NCBI GenBank assembly: GCA_013397935.1
Contig: VZRN01001305.1
Span: 2,517,976 to 2,581,975 of the forward strand
DNA from: Dasyornis broadbenti
Taxonomy: Eukaryota; Chordata; Aves; Passeriformes; Dasyornithidae
Direction of reading: 5' to 3'
Length of the DNA: 64,000 bases
Positions 38,501 to 50,065 of the stretch are shown here, in pieces. The notes beneath the pieces are model-generated. The model had not been told where the DNA came from. It worked only from the letters and a program-made list of their open reading frames with translations, and did not search any database. The translations under genes and the position numbers were made by a program. Position 1 is the first letter of the stretch. Each line of letters starts with the position of its first letter.

Positions 38501-41500
38501 AGCAAATGCCAGCAAGTCAGAGATCCACTAACTCTCTGCTGGACAGCAATAATTTTATTTGGGTTTTTAAATATTTTTTATATACACACAAGGTAGCTAC
38601 CAGAAAGTTGTCTTTAACTTTGCTTTAAATGGCATCTCTTAGAGCAATGAAGCTGCTATCCACTTGCAGGAAGCAGTCTAGCTGTCTTTGCCTGCAAATG
38701 AAACATCAGAGTAGGCTACAGCCTGGCAGAGACAGACGTGCTCAAGACACAAAGCATCAGCCATCATCATGGGCTGGTATTTTCTAGTTCTGAGTCTCCA
38801 TGGGCTCTATGGAACAAATATGTACTTCAAAGGATAAAAGGGAAATACGCTATTGTATCCAAACAAAGGAGAGACATGCATCTTTCTTTCTGCAAATTAT
38901 CTTCTTGCTTTGTCAAGGAGGGACTGACTGGGGAATGAGGGATATGGATTTGAAGGGAAAGGGAACACTTAACATCTGTGCCCACTCATGAATCCACAGG
39001 GATGGGAACACATGACCCTTTTCTCAGCACAGCACTTCTGTCTGCTGCAGCTTTGGGTGCCGTTGCTCTCAGGCAATTGCAAAGAGGAAATAAGCACTTC
39101 TGCTATTTTGGCCAAGAAAACTTATCTATGGTTTCAGATTGCCAGTGTGAAACCAGGGTGAAATGGGTACTCTCCAGGACTCTTCTTTGTCTCATACTTT
39201 GCTGTTTATGTAAAGGAAACTAGATAATTGTGACTGAAGGAGATATTTAATTTCCATGTGTGTGTGTTTGCTGCAAGAGTGGTGGCATCTGTGGGAAACA
39301 GATTTTCATACATCCCACTCCTGTGTTATAGAGCCAGGGGGAACTCTTGGCTCTACAGATGTCTGTAGGAAACTGTGAATTCAGGGACACATCTTTTAGT
39401 GATGGAAACCTCAGCTGTGTTGAAACCTCAGCTGATATTTCAGTGGTAGAAGCAGCAACTGTCCCGTCATGGATAACTTAAGTTACTGGGACTATTTATT
39501 GTAGCAGCGAGTAACAAAATAAACTCCATTGATTGCCTGCCATAAAGGAGCTAGAGATGTCCTCTGACTGAACCAGGCCATAGCTGGAGATATTTAATGT
39601 TGCTTTTGTGTTCAGGGATCTGCATATTCGGTGGGATATCTGCATGAAGAAACTGCTGTGCTGTTTCTGAGCATCACCTTTTCTCAAAGACCTTAGAAAC
39701 ATGTGCACAGACTGCACAATAACAAGAGTTTCCTATAATTCAGTTGGCATTTCTGTGTTTGATCAAGAAGCCCATGAGGCCATGAAGTTTGAGAGTTGAT
39801 CTCTTTCAGTGGCTGATATTTAAATGCCCACTATTGTGTAACACAGTGGTAGGTCCAAGCAGGTCATGCCAGAGACTTGTAAAGGCACAATTGCCTACCT
39901 TGTCTTTTCCTAGCTAAGCTTCATCATTCTAGTAGCATTTAGCAAGCAACATTGAGATTAGAAAGGATATGAAAAGCTTCTCATTTGCCTGTTAATCAAA
40001 GTAACCATGATCATCCAATTTACATTCTTGCTATTTCTGACTTTAGAGAGGGACCCCATGAGTGCTGGGTAGAAGCAAACCATTTGGTGCTGTGGGAAGC
40101 TTGGGCTGCTGCAATTATCCTTTCTGGTCAAATTTTCTGTAGACACATTCGTCATCTTCCTCCTGCCTAAGGTCTGGATAAGGTGCTTGAGATGGTAATT
40201 TCACACATGTGCAGAACCACCTCTGGTTTCCCGTACAGATGTACAGCATCACTTCCAGAGCATGGCAGCAGCTTTCAGGATGACCCGTTGTGTTTTATTA
40301 TTGGCTTCCCTTTAAATATGTCTTCATGTACCAGCAAGTTCCTGAGCTCACTTTCTAATGGCACAGGCAATCTTGATTTCTCATGTCTTTTCAAAAAATA
40401 TCTGCAACTGACAGCCCAAATACCTCTTTTGTTATTTTGTAATTTGAGAGTACTACATATGGATCTGATTACTTCTCTCCCTCCCATGCCAATAGGTGCC
40501 TTATCACTTTGATAGCTTCGCTCAGTGGCCCGTCATGTTGGTGTAAAGGGAACCTGCAGCCACATGTCTGGAGCTCCACTGCAATGTATTTAAAACACTG
40601 GATCACTAGTGAGTGCAGCCTGTGGTCCTGCACCATTTATGTGAAGAGTGCCATGCTTAGTACAGCAGCTCCTTGTTTAGTGGTGCTGTCTCCTGCTAAT
40701 CCTCTGTCCAGGAGGGAGGGGTTTTGAGCTGTGTGAGGTGGCACTCAGCCATTGCATGCTCGGTGCCAGGAGGGGGACTCTGCAAGTGCAGAACTTGGAG
40801 TGTGTCTCTCCCTGGGCTGGGGCTTGAGATATAAAAGCCAGGTAAGTCCTGTGTCCCTGTGAAAGTCTGTACCAAAAGATTAACCCAAGGATGCCTGGTT
40901 GATCTCCCCTCCCCGCCTTCCTGGGAAGGAAAGGACAATTTTCCTTGTAACGTGAAGATGTCTCACTTGCTCCCTTTGGCCTGTACTGTAACCCTTGGAG
41001 GAGGAGGACTCAGCTGCTCCATTCACTAGAGGCCACTGCAGCATCACCCTCCTCTGGTCTTTAGACTTTCAGTTTCAGAGTGTTGCCCTAGAGACTGTGT
41101 TTCTTACTATGATCTCTCTTCTAGGTTTTTTATTTCATATACAAATATTCTCTCTTAATAACAATGAAATCTCCACTGTTCCCAGGGCAAGTTTATCATG
41201 CTCCTTTCAGCAGTGGTAGTAGGTGGCATAGTGTCCTTTCCAGCTGTTATGAGCCACCAGTATGTGAAGGCATGAAACCTTTCACATCCAAATGCCATAA
41301 TCAAACCTTGTTCTCTTTTACAACGTTTTTATTAGAATCTGTGAGACTTAAACTAATGCTTTTTGGATGACCTCACCAGTACCTCTCATGGAAGAGTCCA
41401 AGGGCTTCTCTGATTTTTCACCTACTATCTTAGTAGCTCAAGGCTGAACTTCTCTGATAAAGTCCTCTGATTCACTACCTCAGACCTTCCAAGGCAACCA

Positions 41501-42645
41501 GCATTTTATGATCCCATCTGCACAGATCCATTTTCAGGGTCTCCGGGCAAGTATCTGGATTAAGCACATATTTCTCCTTTTCATTCATTATTTTGAGGGA
41601 TGCCTGTCCTTTTTTAACCTGTCTCTGCTGGCACACCTTGAGTGTGATGGCCTTAGTCCTGGCCCTTTTACTTTGTTCATTATTCTCCTAGGAATGTATT
41701 TATATTACACATAAAGGGTATTTTTAATTTTACAGCTTTAGGCCAGCACTCTGTTTCTTTTCAGTCTTGTGTAGAGTCTCTACCCCTAATATTTTCCCTC
41801 TGATCAAAACTTTGTTTATGTAAACCTTTGCACAATTTTCACCATCAAAAATGTAATGTGTTCATTCAAATCATCAGGGCCATTGAACTTTCAATCCCTG
41901 TAGAGAAGAGGTCTTCTCCTTTGCTACATGAGCACAAATCTGTGCTCCATTTGTGCATTGGTACCTGCCAAAATCTTGTGTCAAGCACAGGGAAAACATT
42001 TGGCATCAACCACCTCCCCAAAGACTCTTCCCCTCAGAGGAGAAAATTCCATTTTTCTATGTTACATTCTTTCAGTAATCTACGTAAACGAGACTTTTAA
42101 AGGTTTGGCTGTGTTTCTACCCCTCTGCAAAGTCTATGTACTCGCTGCTTCTGCTCTTTCTCTGCCTTCTTGCCTCTCCCTTCCCCATTTGGTAAGACCT
42201 GTGTTTTCACTATTAACACCCTGTTTCCTGTGGTTTTCCTTGTAATGTTCATGTTACTCTTCCTGGCACTAGTCTAATCTAGAACCTGAATGCACCAAGG
42301 AAATCTTAAAATGGATCTGACCTCTTAATCCAAATGTCAGCTGTCTGCTTAGTTTATGCCACAGCAAAGGGATTTCCACAATTCCTCCTGAATTCAGGCT
42401 GTGCATACCTCTCTGAACCAAATGTCCTCAAATGGGATCTGTGGCTCTCTGGGGTGGCCAAAACTTCATGAGATTCAGTCTTGGATCATGCTGGGATCCC
42501 CAAGTGTCCTCCATTCCCAGCTTCAAAACTTAATAGCATCTCAGACACCTGAGAATATAAATGGACTAATGTCCATTTTAGATAAGGGGTCAAGCTGCCA
42601 GCCTTACCTGGAAAAGCGTTCATTTCAGTACAGGACTGAGCATCT
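35587..42645. other. unique noncoding DNA
   Basis: No gene or named repeat was recognised. The segment 36,880-37,130 is AT-rich with several TAATTA-type homeodomain cores and looks less repeat-like than its surroundings. The segment 37,210-37,760 is GC-rich, with overlapping chance frames on both strands. A TATA-like 'tataaaag' at 40,830-40,837 is followed at once by a strong donor-like 'caggtaagt'. No exon could be built from it. Confidence 0.5.
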
Positions 42646-42649
42646 TCAA

Positions 42650-42770
42650 CTAGGATGGTGCTTCTGGCTCCATCACTTTTCATTTTTGGATATGACACCA
42701 GCTTTACCATGACTCTGCTGCCTTATCCATAAAATGAAGGTAACAATCTTCATCTTATTTGTAAAGTGCC
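42650..42770 (-). mobile_element. MIR-like CORE-SINE fragment
   Basis: On the plus strand, 'ctgccttatccataaaatga' and 'aggtaacaat', followed by 'tttgtaaagtgcc', match the reversed MIR pattern 'cct(c/t)atctgtaaaatgggg(a)taa...gtaaagtgc'. The upstream part is weak. It is an old, noncoding SINE fragment. Confidence 0.5.
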
Positions 42771-45700
42771 CTAACCAGCAAAGGAGCTGTGGCACTGCAG
42801 AGCTAAGTTGACTGAAATGGGTGAGTTATTTTTGCTGAAGCCTATAGCTTCTCAAAAGCCTGAGCTAACTGAAGCAGTAGTTAGACAACTGGAGAAGTAA
42901 CTGGGTCAGGAGCTATATTTGTGAACAATGGCAGGGGCATATTACTCATATGAATAATTTATCTGACAAAGACTTACAGTTTGCATCATTTTCTTGAGAC
43001 AATGGACTGTAAATATTGCAGTCTGCTGAATTATTTGAGGGATGAGTCAATGCGATTTGTTTAAGATCCAATAACTTTTTGAATTATTGAATTCCTTACT
43101 CCCAGGCACTTATTTGAAGAGCACCAGCTGCTGAATGAGTGGGTTGTGGGTTCACACTCACTCCAACTGGAAGTTGCCTTTGCAAAGTGGGTTTGAGAAC
43201 CGGCTCAAACATGGTTGACAGAAATCTGGTCCTTCAAGGATCATGGACTACTTGGCTGCGGTTGCAGGCAGTACCTCATCAAGTCTTACCTGTTGCAGTA
43301 AACCTTGTTTTAGAGAATAGGGACTTGTGGCTTGCCTTTTGCTCTAGGTAGCTGAGTGACTCTTGCATTGGTCTTTGTGTGACACTAAAGCACAGGCATT
43401 GCACAGTAACTTTTGCTCACATGAACATTTCTGCTCACAGTGAACTTCTGTGAACAACACAATAGCTAGCTTTCATAAGGCATCATTCTGAATTCAGCCT
43501 AGTACCCTTGAAAACTTTAAACCCCTGTATTTCTTGGTTCCTGGACCCTGACTGGTTAAATAAGCCTTTGTGGCATTAATGATATCTGTTTGAAGGCGTT
43601 TGAATGAAAGGCCATAGTAGTTTCTGAACGTTTTTCTTTCATTCATAGTTGCAAAAAAGTTTCTGTATATCATGGGGACAATGACAAGCACTCCCCTCTG
43701 CCAGCTCCTCATTTCTACTGTTTGATTTAACAAGATGAATCAAGCCAGTGCATTGAGTGGCCATCTGGTTTCTGTAGGACCTGCTGGAAGCGACTCAGAA
43801 GACTGTGGTTATGCTGAGTCCGTTCTCTGGATGGGAGAACAGCATCACAGGTAGACAGGACCTTGCTTGAGGGCTGCTGCAAGATGTGGGTCTGCATCCC
43901 TTTTTGTTTCTTTAGAGAGATAATGTTCCAGTGAGAGTAACTATGTCTTGTGCACCACAAGTCCCCTTGATCAGGATCAGATTTGTGCTCCCCTCCTGCC
44001 AAACAGGTCAGAGCTGCTCCTGCACCTGGTTGGTTGAATGGCATGGTGCAACCCTCACCAGGGGGTGAGAGCTCGGGCAGATCCACCAGACCTATTTGTT
44101 CACATCCACTTCATTATTATCAACTTCCTGTCTGCACTGCCCTTCCCCTTCCAGACAGCAGGAAAGGCAGAGGTGCTCCTTACCAGAGAGGGACAGGTTG
44201 GACTCTCATGAACTTCCTTGGCTGGGAGAGGAGTGCCAAGCAGATATTTCAAGAGGAGAAAGCACGGGATGACAAGGAGAGTCAACTTCTTAGAAAAGAG
44301 AAACAGTCAGATCACAGGGAAGAAGAGACTGAAAAAAAAGAGAAATTAAGTGTTGGGAAAAGAGGGGGTAAATAGCTTCCTAAATGCAGCTAGCAAGACT
44401 CTAGTGTCTTCCCAGATCTGGCACAGCCTGTGTGTTTGCCCTGGAAGTAATTCCTTCATGACCCTGTTTTTGGGGATTCAGTTTTGGTGCACCAAATTTA
44501 GATTTTTCAAACTAACTTTTTCATCTCCAGGTTAAATAGGACATAAGACATGGTGTATTATCTGGCGTTTGGAAATAGGGAGAAGACCCACAGGGAATCA
44601 TAGGCTGCTTGCACTGTTAATGTATTGCCTTCTCACTTACAGACTCACAGTGAAAATATTGGTATTCAGCCCTGCCATAGGCACAAAATACTGAATTTCA
44701 GAACTGAAATTACTGCCCTTAAGTGAACACTAACCATGTGACCAGACAAAGGAATGCATTTGCTTGGTCAGTAAACATCTTTTTAAGGGCATTAACATAA
44801 TTTGGCTTCCAGTTTCTCCTCACCAGACAGATTTTATTTAGTCAATACCAGAACTGTTGTAGGCTGTGCTATTTTATTCTACACAAGACCACTGTTCTCT
44901 ATGTTATTGTGCTGGAGCCCTTCTTAGGGGTGCTTCAGGACAAACCCAGGCACAGGGCATGAAAAAGCTCAGCTGCTTTGCTGGCACTGTAGCACCCTCA
45001 GCAACCTACTCGGAAAGCTTAGAGCTGACTTTGCAATTTTTGGCCTTGATCTCTGGCACTAAAGTTAATTGGGATAATTCAGAGTTCACACCCATCTCCC
45101 TCAGGGTTTGGTTTAAAAATACATGTAATGTGAGTTTTAAAATAATTTCTTTTGATTGGAAGTATTTGGAAATGTTTCTCTCCACTGGTTTTAAAAGGTG
45201 TCATTTTTTTATGAATGCTGAGACATTGATTAATAAAATTCCGAAAGTATTAACTCAATTGAGTGGACTCCAACTTTTCCTTTTTTTATTGTTATGATTT
45301 GTGAAAATAAATGCAATAAAAAAAAAATCCCAGCAGCTCTGTTAAACTGTATCCTCAGCAGTCTCCCTCCTGATAGCCTTACCAGATGTTTCAAAATGTT
45401 AGATACGGGGGTGTTTGCTCTTTTCTTGGGGGAAAGGTTGAGCAAAGCCTTGGCTCAGCACCATCAGGCTTCAGCCTGTGACCCTCTGTCTTAGGCATGC
45501 TGGCCACCAGCCTGTGCCCTGGTAAGGAATCAGGTAGTTTGGTCTCCCTGCTCTAAGGACACCTCAGGGAAGAGCAGGTTTTTGGCAGCTACCTTTGGTT
45601 GCCCTCTTCCACCCTCCTGATGACAGCTTATAGGACGTGGTACTCAGGTCCCATCTTCTTCATAGCCCATCATTTTGGAGGCTGGAGGACAGAGGGTCTG

Positions 45701-46570
45701 GCTGCACCAAATCAGAGCCACCTCCTATGCAAGGATGGCTTTGGCCACCCAATGATGGGAGACCCGCCAAGGGAGACCCCTGTCCCTGGAAGCTGAGCTT
45801 CTGGTTTTCTTTTTCCCAGGTCCGCCATGAGTTATGCCCTCTGAATGGAGCTGGAAAGGCTGCAAGCCTTTGTATTTGGAAAGGACGAGGGGGGTTGAGG
45901 ACTGGGAAGGAGGAGGCAGGGACCGCTCATGCTCCCAGCTGCTGGCCAGGGAAGGATTTATTGCCCTGGCTGTGTTTGGGACACAGACCGCTCAGAATAG
46001 CCATCCATCCTACACGTCTGAGTGAGCTGCCATGGGAGATTCATCTGTAAGCCAGCCTTCCTTCCTCCTGAAGTTTCTTTCTCCTTTATACTGCAAAGGC
46101 TAATATATTGCTCAAATTAAAGCGGGCCTGGGGACTGAAGACAGAGCTGGTTATTGAGTGGAATGGACTGATGAGGAGTGGGTAATATATTTAAAGACTG
46201 TGTAGGAGCCACCAGGGATGATATAGTCTGATTTATTTGATTTAGCATAATTTATAGTACACTAGACTGTGTTGTGATTCTTCAGGATTTTTATCAGGAA
46301 ATTTGAATTCAATATTTAAGTATCTCTGGGCAGAAACATTCTCATTCCTTTATTATTTTGGCTTTAAACATATCATTTACCACAGAAGAATTTATACGTG
46401 TATGAAGGGTTTTAATAAGTTCAGATAGAAAAGAAAAAAGTTTGAAATCTAAGATCGACAAGGGAGAGGGATTCTGCTTCACCCTTTCCCGAGGGTATGG
46501 AAGGATTCGTTAAAAAAAGGTAACACTGTATCTGAATTAATTCTGGGTTTTTTTTTGTCATTAGGACAGA
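42771..46570. other. unique noncoding DNA
   Basis: No gene was recognised. A purine-rich stretch lies at about 44,248-44,370 and opens a charged Lys/Glu-rich chance frame on the plus strand. A short A run lies at about 45,317-45,328. The segment 45,600-46,050 is GC-rich with several overlapping frames and no supported product. Confidence 0.5.
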
Positions 46571-46574
46571 GCCA

Positions 46575-46640
46575 GCTGTGGTAGAGTCACTCACATCCAA
46601 GAACTAGTGTCTCAACTGGTGTAAATCAGGTCTGAACCTC
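46575..46640. repeat. possible ancient amniote repeat fragment
   Basis: The word 'caactggtgtaaatcagg' resembles the arm of a palindromic ancient amniote repeat common in turtles and crocodilians ('cagctggtgtaaatca...'). Only one arm is visible and the rest is lost, so the call is weak. Confidence 0.25.
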
Positions 46641-48399
46641 TCTGCTTGTGCCCACTTGAAACCACAGATGTGGTCTGTTGTGCACCACCTTCTTTTCTGA
46701 AATGTTCCTTGATTTTAGGGCTGAAATTTTGCTTAGTTTAGTAATGTTAGTCCATTTCTTTGATACTGTCAGCATGATTTTTACGTGGTAAAATCATTGT
46801 ATTTTGTAAGTTAGTCCTCTAATAATTTCATCCCTTTCAGAGATCATCAATAAATGGAGATACCTCAGGTTAAACTGAGTCAGCCATTAAGGAAGAAGTG
46901 CTGTGGCACAAGATCAGCTGTCTGAGCACACCATTAGGGGAGACTCCATTATTTTTCCTGGAAGTTTAAACTTTTCCACACACAGAACAGGAGGGTGAGG
47001 TGGGGTGGCAGTGCTGAGTTTGTGCCTTGCTAAAGTACCTCATGATGCACTGAATTAACATATCAGCAGATGCCATATTCAGAACATCTTAAATGTTCAT
47101 AGAAGGATCTCATTCTTAAGTTTGTGACATGTCCTTCCCCTAATGTGGTTTATTTCTAGGCATGTTCTATGTTTTTGCAGTTTGCATCTCATTAAAGCAT
47201 AGTGGACTGCAGCCCTTGAGCCCTCAGCCTTAAGGTGTTCCGTTGGGAAAGTTGAGTCCCTGGTGATCTGCAAACTGCAACACTATATAAAACCTTTGTT
47301 GACAGTCAAGCACACTGAGCGCTTAAAGTTTTAATAGGCTTAGAGTTAATTCTGGAATCCACAAACATCTGCATACATCTGTAATTTCAAGCACCTCTTA
47401 CTTGGTTGATTTCATATATCGTACCTAAAAGTGTTTTTGAAACGTTGGCAGCTCCACATAGAGTTTCATGATTCATCTGTGTCTTTGTGAACTGCTTCAG
47501 TTCTTTTCATTTTGTTTCTTACTTTTTTTTCTTCACCCCTTTTCCCCAATGGAAGATGTTCTTAAATACTTAATCAGGACTGTGGTTTGGAATGCACTTT
47601 ATCATACACCTTTTCTGTGCCAAAACGCTTTACACACTCTATTAAGAATAACTTTCCACATACTAATGTATTTATTTGTGAAATGCCTTTTAAAGCTGGT
47701 GTAGATGGTGGAAGGCAAAGTGCAATGGGCCAAATCCACTTTTGGAGGAGCCCTGCCCCTTTCCCACAGCTTACACCTCTGCTGTGGAAGCAGGCCTTGA
47801 GATCCTGCAATCTCTCCCTCCTGCAGTACCAGCAGCACGGGCAGGGCAGCACCACACTGCTTTGAGGGGAAAAGCGATGGACTGGGAGCCGTGGCAGCGG
47901 GGAAGGTGTGGGTGGGTGTGCACCATTTCTGGCAGGTCCCCGAGGTGTCATTGGGTGCCTGATTTCTGGCCAGAGACTTTTGCTTCAGCTGGGAGGATCC
48001 TGTTGAGAAAATATAGGACAGTTGCCTGGAGGCAGATGGAGAGCACTGAGGCTTCCAAAAAACCTCTTTGTACCTTTGCCCTGGACAGCCCTTAGGAGCT
48101 GGGCTGGGAGCCGCCGGGCTGGTTTATTGTAAATAGAAGAGTCAGTCTTCCTTGCATGTATGAACCTTTTACTTTCTGGCAGCTCTTGTCAAAATAATCC
48201 TGTTTTCCTCAAAACATGTGAGTGTCTCTGGGCTCTTGAGAAGGTTGAGTGCCTGCGCTCGTCTCTTCAGGCAGCTAGAGGTGGCGGGGGCACAACAGCG
48301 ATGTTGGCTGCAATGGCGGCTCTCAAAACTTCCCGTGTTATTTTTATTGTTCCAGCCTCCAGAGTGCTTTGATTAGGTTGGAATCCTAGCTTTATGGGA
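46641..48399. other. unique noncoding DNA
   Basis: No gene or repeat family was recognised. The segment 47,740-48,130 is GC-rich. It opens overlapping frames on both strands without a recognisable domain. Confidence 0.5.
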
Positions 48400-48435
48400 T
48401 TTTTTTTTCTTTCTTTTTCTTTTTTTTTTTTTTTT
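48400..48435 (+). repeat. T-rich low-complexity tract
   Basis: A 36-base run of T interrupted by three single C residues. It has no associated element body that I can recognise. Confidence 0.9.
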
Positions 48436-48611
48436 AAGCAAGTTTCTAGGTCTTGTGGCTGTGGTAAAAGGAGCTTGAAAACATGCTTTGGATGTGCTAA
48501 AATCAGAAAGGGAACAAAGAGAGCTGGGAGCGCAGGGCTGGGACATGTCTTTTTTTAAACTCTGGATTTTTTCTCTGGCTTGCAATAGTTTCAGTCCTTT
48601 TATGAGTTTTT

Positions 48612-48690
48612 TAGCAGAGGTGTGAGGCCATGGCACAACTTGCCTGAGGTGACACAGCAGGAAAGGAAGTGAAGAACAAGCTCAAGATGT
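48612..48690 (+). mobile_element. possible MIR-like SINE fragment
   Basis: The words 'cacaacttgcctgaggtgac' and 'acagcaggaaaggaagtg' resemble the MIR core 'taacttgcccaaggtcacacagc(a/t)agtaagtgg'. The match covers about 40 bases and is surrounded by unmatched sequence. Confidence 0.42.
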
Positions 48691-48701
48691 TCTTGCCACG
48701 T

Positions 48702-48830
48702 GCTGGGCAGGTGTGGGTGATGGTCATGTTGGGAACAGCTGGTAACAGAAAACCAAAGAGTTAGAAAAGGATTGTTTGCATCTCGTGGCAGGTCAGCTTG
48801 CTTCCACATCATATTTCCACCCCAAAACNT
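48702..48830. repeat. exact 129-bp direct repeat, copy 1
   Basis: This block is repeated at 48,887-49,015 with an offset of 185 bases. By eye, the only position that is not a clear match is an undetermined base (N) at 48,829. It begins 'gctgggcaggtgtgggtgat' and ends 'ccaccccaaaac' plus two bases. A duplication this exact, next to an N, is either very recent or an assembly artefact. Confidence 0.97.
48829..48829. other. ambiguous base (N)
   Basis: A single undetermined base at the right end of the first copy of the 129-bp duplication. It marks uncertain consensus in the assembly at this junction. Confidence 0.99.
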
Positions 48831-48886
48831 CGCGTGCTGTGCTGCTGCCTCGCTGCCTCACTGCCTCACACGGGCATTTCCCAAAG
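48831..48886. repeat. spacer with short 8-bp tandem repeats
   Basis: The 56-base spacer between the two exact copies contains three consecutive units of CTGCCTC(G/A) at about 48,846-48,869. It starts with a CpG-containing 'cgcgtg', unlike the flanks. Confidence 0.7.
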
Positions 48887-49015
48887 GCTGGGCAGGTGTG
48901 GGTGATGGTCATGTTGGGAACAGCTGGTAACAGAAAACCAAAGAGTTAGAAAAGGATTGTTTGCATCTCGTGGCAGGTCAGCTTGCTTCCACATCATATT
49001 TCCACCCCAAAACAT
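48887..49015. repeat. exact 129-bp direct repeat, copy 2
   Basis: Second copy of the 48,702-48,830 block in the same orientation. The two copies separate immediately after the shared 'aaaac' plus two bases. There is no coding content. Confidence 0.97.
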
Positions 49016-49620
49016 TGTAATGGTGCATTTTCAGTGTGGCAAGTTTTGCAACTGTTCTGCTGCAGTTGGCAACTCAGTAGAATTTGCCTTTTTCATGCGA
49101 ATTTGGCAGCATTAGTCTGAGAGCATGTGCACTTTCTCCCTCTCAGATATCACACCTTTCTGAAAGAGTGGAGCTTTTGGCATGGCTCATGGCTGAGCAG
49201 TAAAACAGTGAACATACAAAAAGATGTTCCAAGCCCCTACAAGTCAAGGTGTAGGAATTACTTTGTGAAAAATAGTCAGCTGTGAGCCGGAGAGACACTA
49301 ATTGTCAATAGTTTGTGCTCTGCTGACACTTGGGCTTAGTTTACACTATTCCTGTGGCAAAATAGGAGTGGCTGATGCTATTGTACTTATGCTGGTTGAT
49401 GTGACTGAGGCAGACAGCTCTTCTGGGATGATAAAAGATGTTTTAAACTGTAAAGAGACAGAGTAAAGTGTAGAAAAATATATACAAAGTAGAGCGAGTC
49501 CCATCTTTAAAAAAAATATGAATTCACAAAGAGTAAATTTGAGTACATTTATATTTATCTGTCTGATGTTTGTCTGTCTGACATGTGGTTGATACAAAGA
49601 ACTGGTGTCTACTCTGTCAG
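49016..49620. other. unique noncoding DNA
   Basis: An AT-rich stretch with no recognised gene or repeat, between the exact duplication and a group of ancient repeats. Confidence 0.5.
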
Positions 49621-49627
49621 TAGAAGC

Positions 49628-49742
49628 ATTTTATTATTATTAATAACTACTTGTTGACTCTGGCATCTCCAGTATGCCACGCACTCTGCAAAACCCAAGG
49701 AAAGCATAGTGTCTCCCCAGAGAGCTTATACTAATCTATTCT
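49628..49742 (+). mobile_element. ancient amniote SINE-like repeat
   Basis: The order 'ttattattattaataa', 'atgccacgcactctgcaaaa', 'ccaaggaaagcatagtgtct' and 'ccccagagagcttatactaa' follows a repeat well known in turtles and crocodilians ('...tgctaggcactgtacaaac...agacagtccctgccccaaagagcttacaatcta'). It is old and noncoding. The precise Repbase name is not claimed. Confidence 0.55.
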
Positions 49743-49957
49743 ATTGCAACAATATTTTTTTAGTGCTGTGTATAAATCATTCTAGCAGTATTTAGTGCAG
49801 AGGTTTACACTTCCCCATTTATGTTTTTGTGACAAACAAATTTGCCACAGTGAAAATACTATGCAGTTCAACCTAGCTATATTTTATGGAGTTTCTTTTT
49901 GGGCAAACTGTTGAAAGGCATTGCTGCAGAGACACCCTTAACACACATTTAACTTTG

Positions 49958-50065
49958 AAATCTGCCTAAGCACCATTAACTTTAATGGCCCTGAGCACAT
50001 GCTTCAGGCTGAGCATGTGCTGAAGTGCTCTGCTGAATGTGGACTGATTAAGCCCGTACAATTCA
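49958..50065. mobile_element. ancient palindromic sauropsid repeat (MITE-like)
   Basis: It contains the near-palindrome cattaa-ct-ttaatg and the perfect inverted repeat agcacatgc (49,994-50,002) / gcatgtgct (50,013-50,021) around a 10-base loop. The flanking word 'tgaagtgctctgctgaatgt' resembles 'taagtgctttgctgaatcgg', found in palindromic repeats of turtles, crocodilians and birds. The arrangement fits a nonautonomous DNA-transposon relic. Confidence 0.5.

Noticed and set aside
40700..40960. TATAAAAG at 40,830 followed directly by a perfect donor-like 'caggtaagt'
   Set aside because: The donor lies too close to the TATA box for a start site to precede it, and no exon or LTR boundaries could be found.
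44248..44375. Lys/Glu-rich peptide resembling a coiled coil
   Set aside because: It results from a purine-rich tract, with no upstream coding context.
45600..46050. GC-rich stretch with several overlapping frames, considered as a CpG island or exon
   Set aside because: CpG content is modest, frames overlap on both alternatives, and no domain or splice pattern supports an exon.
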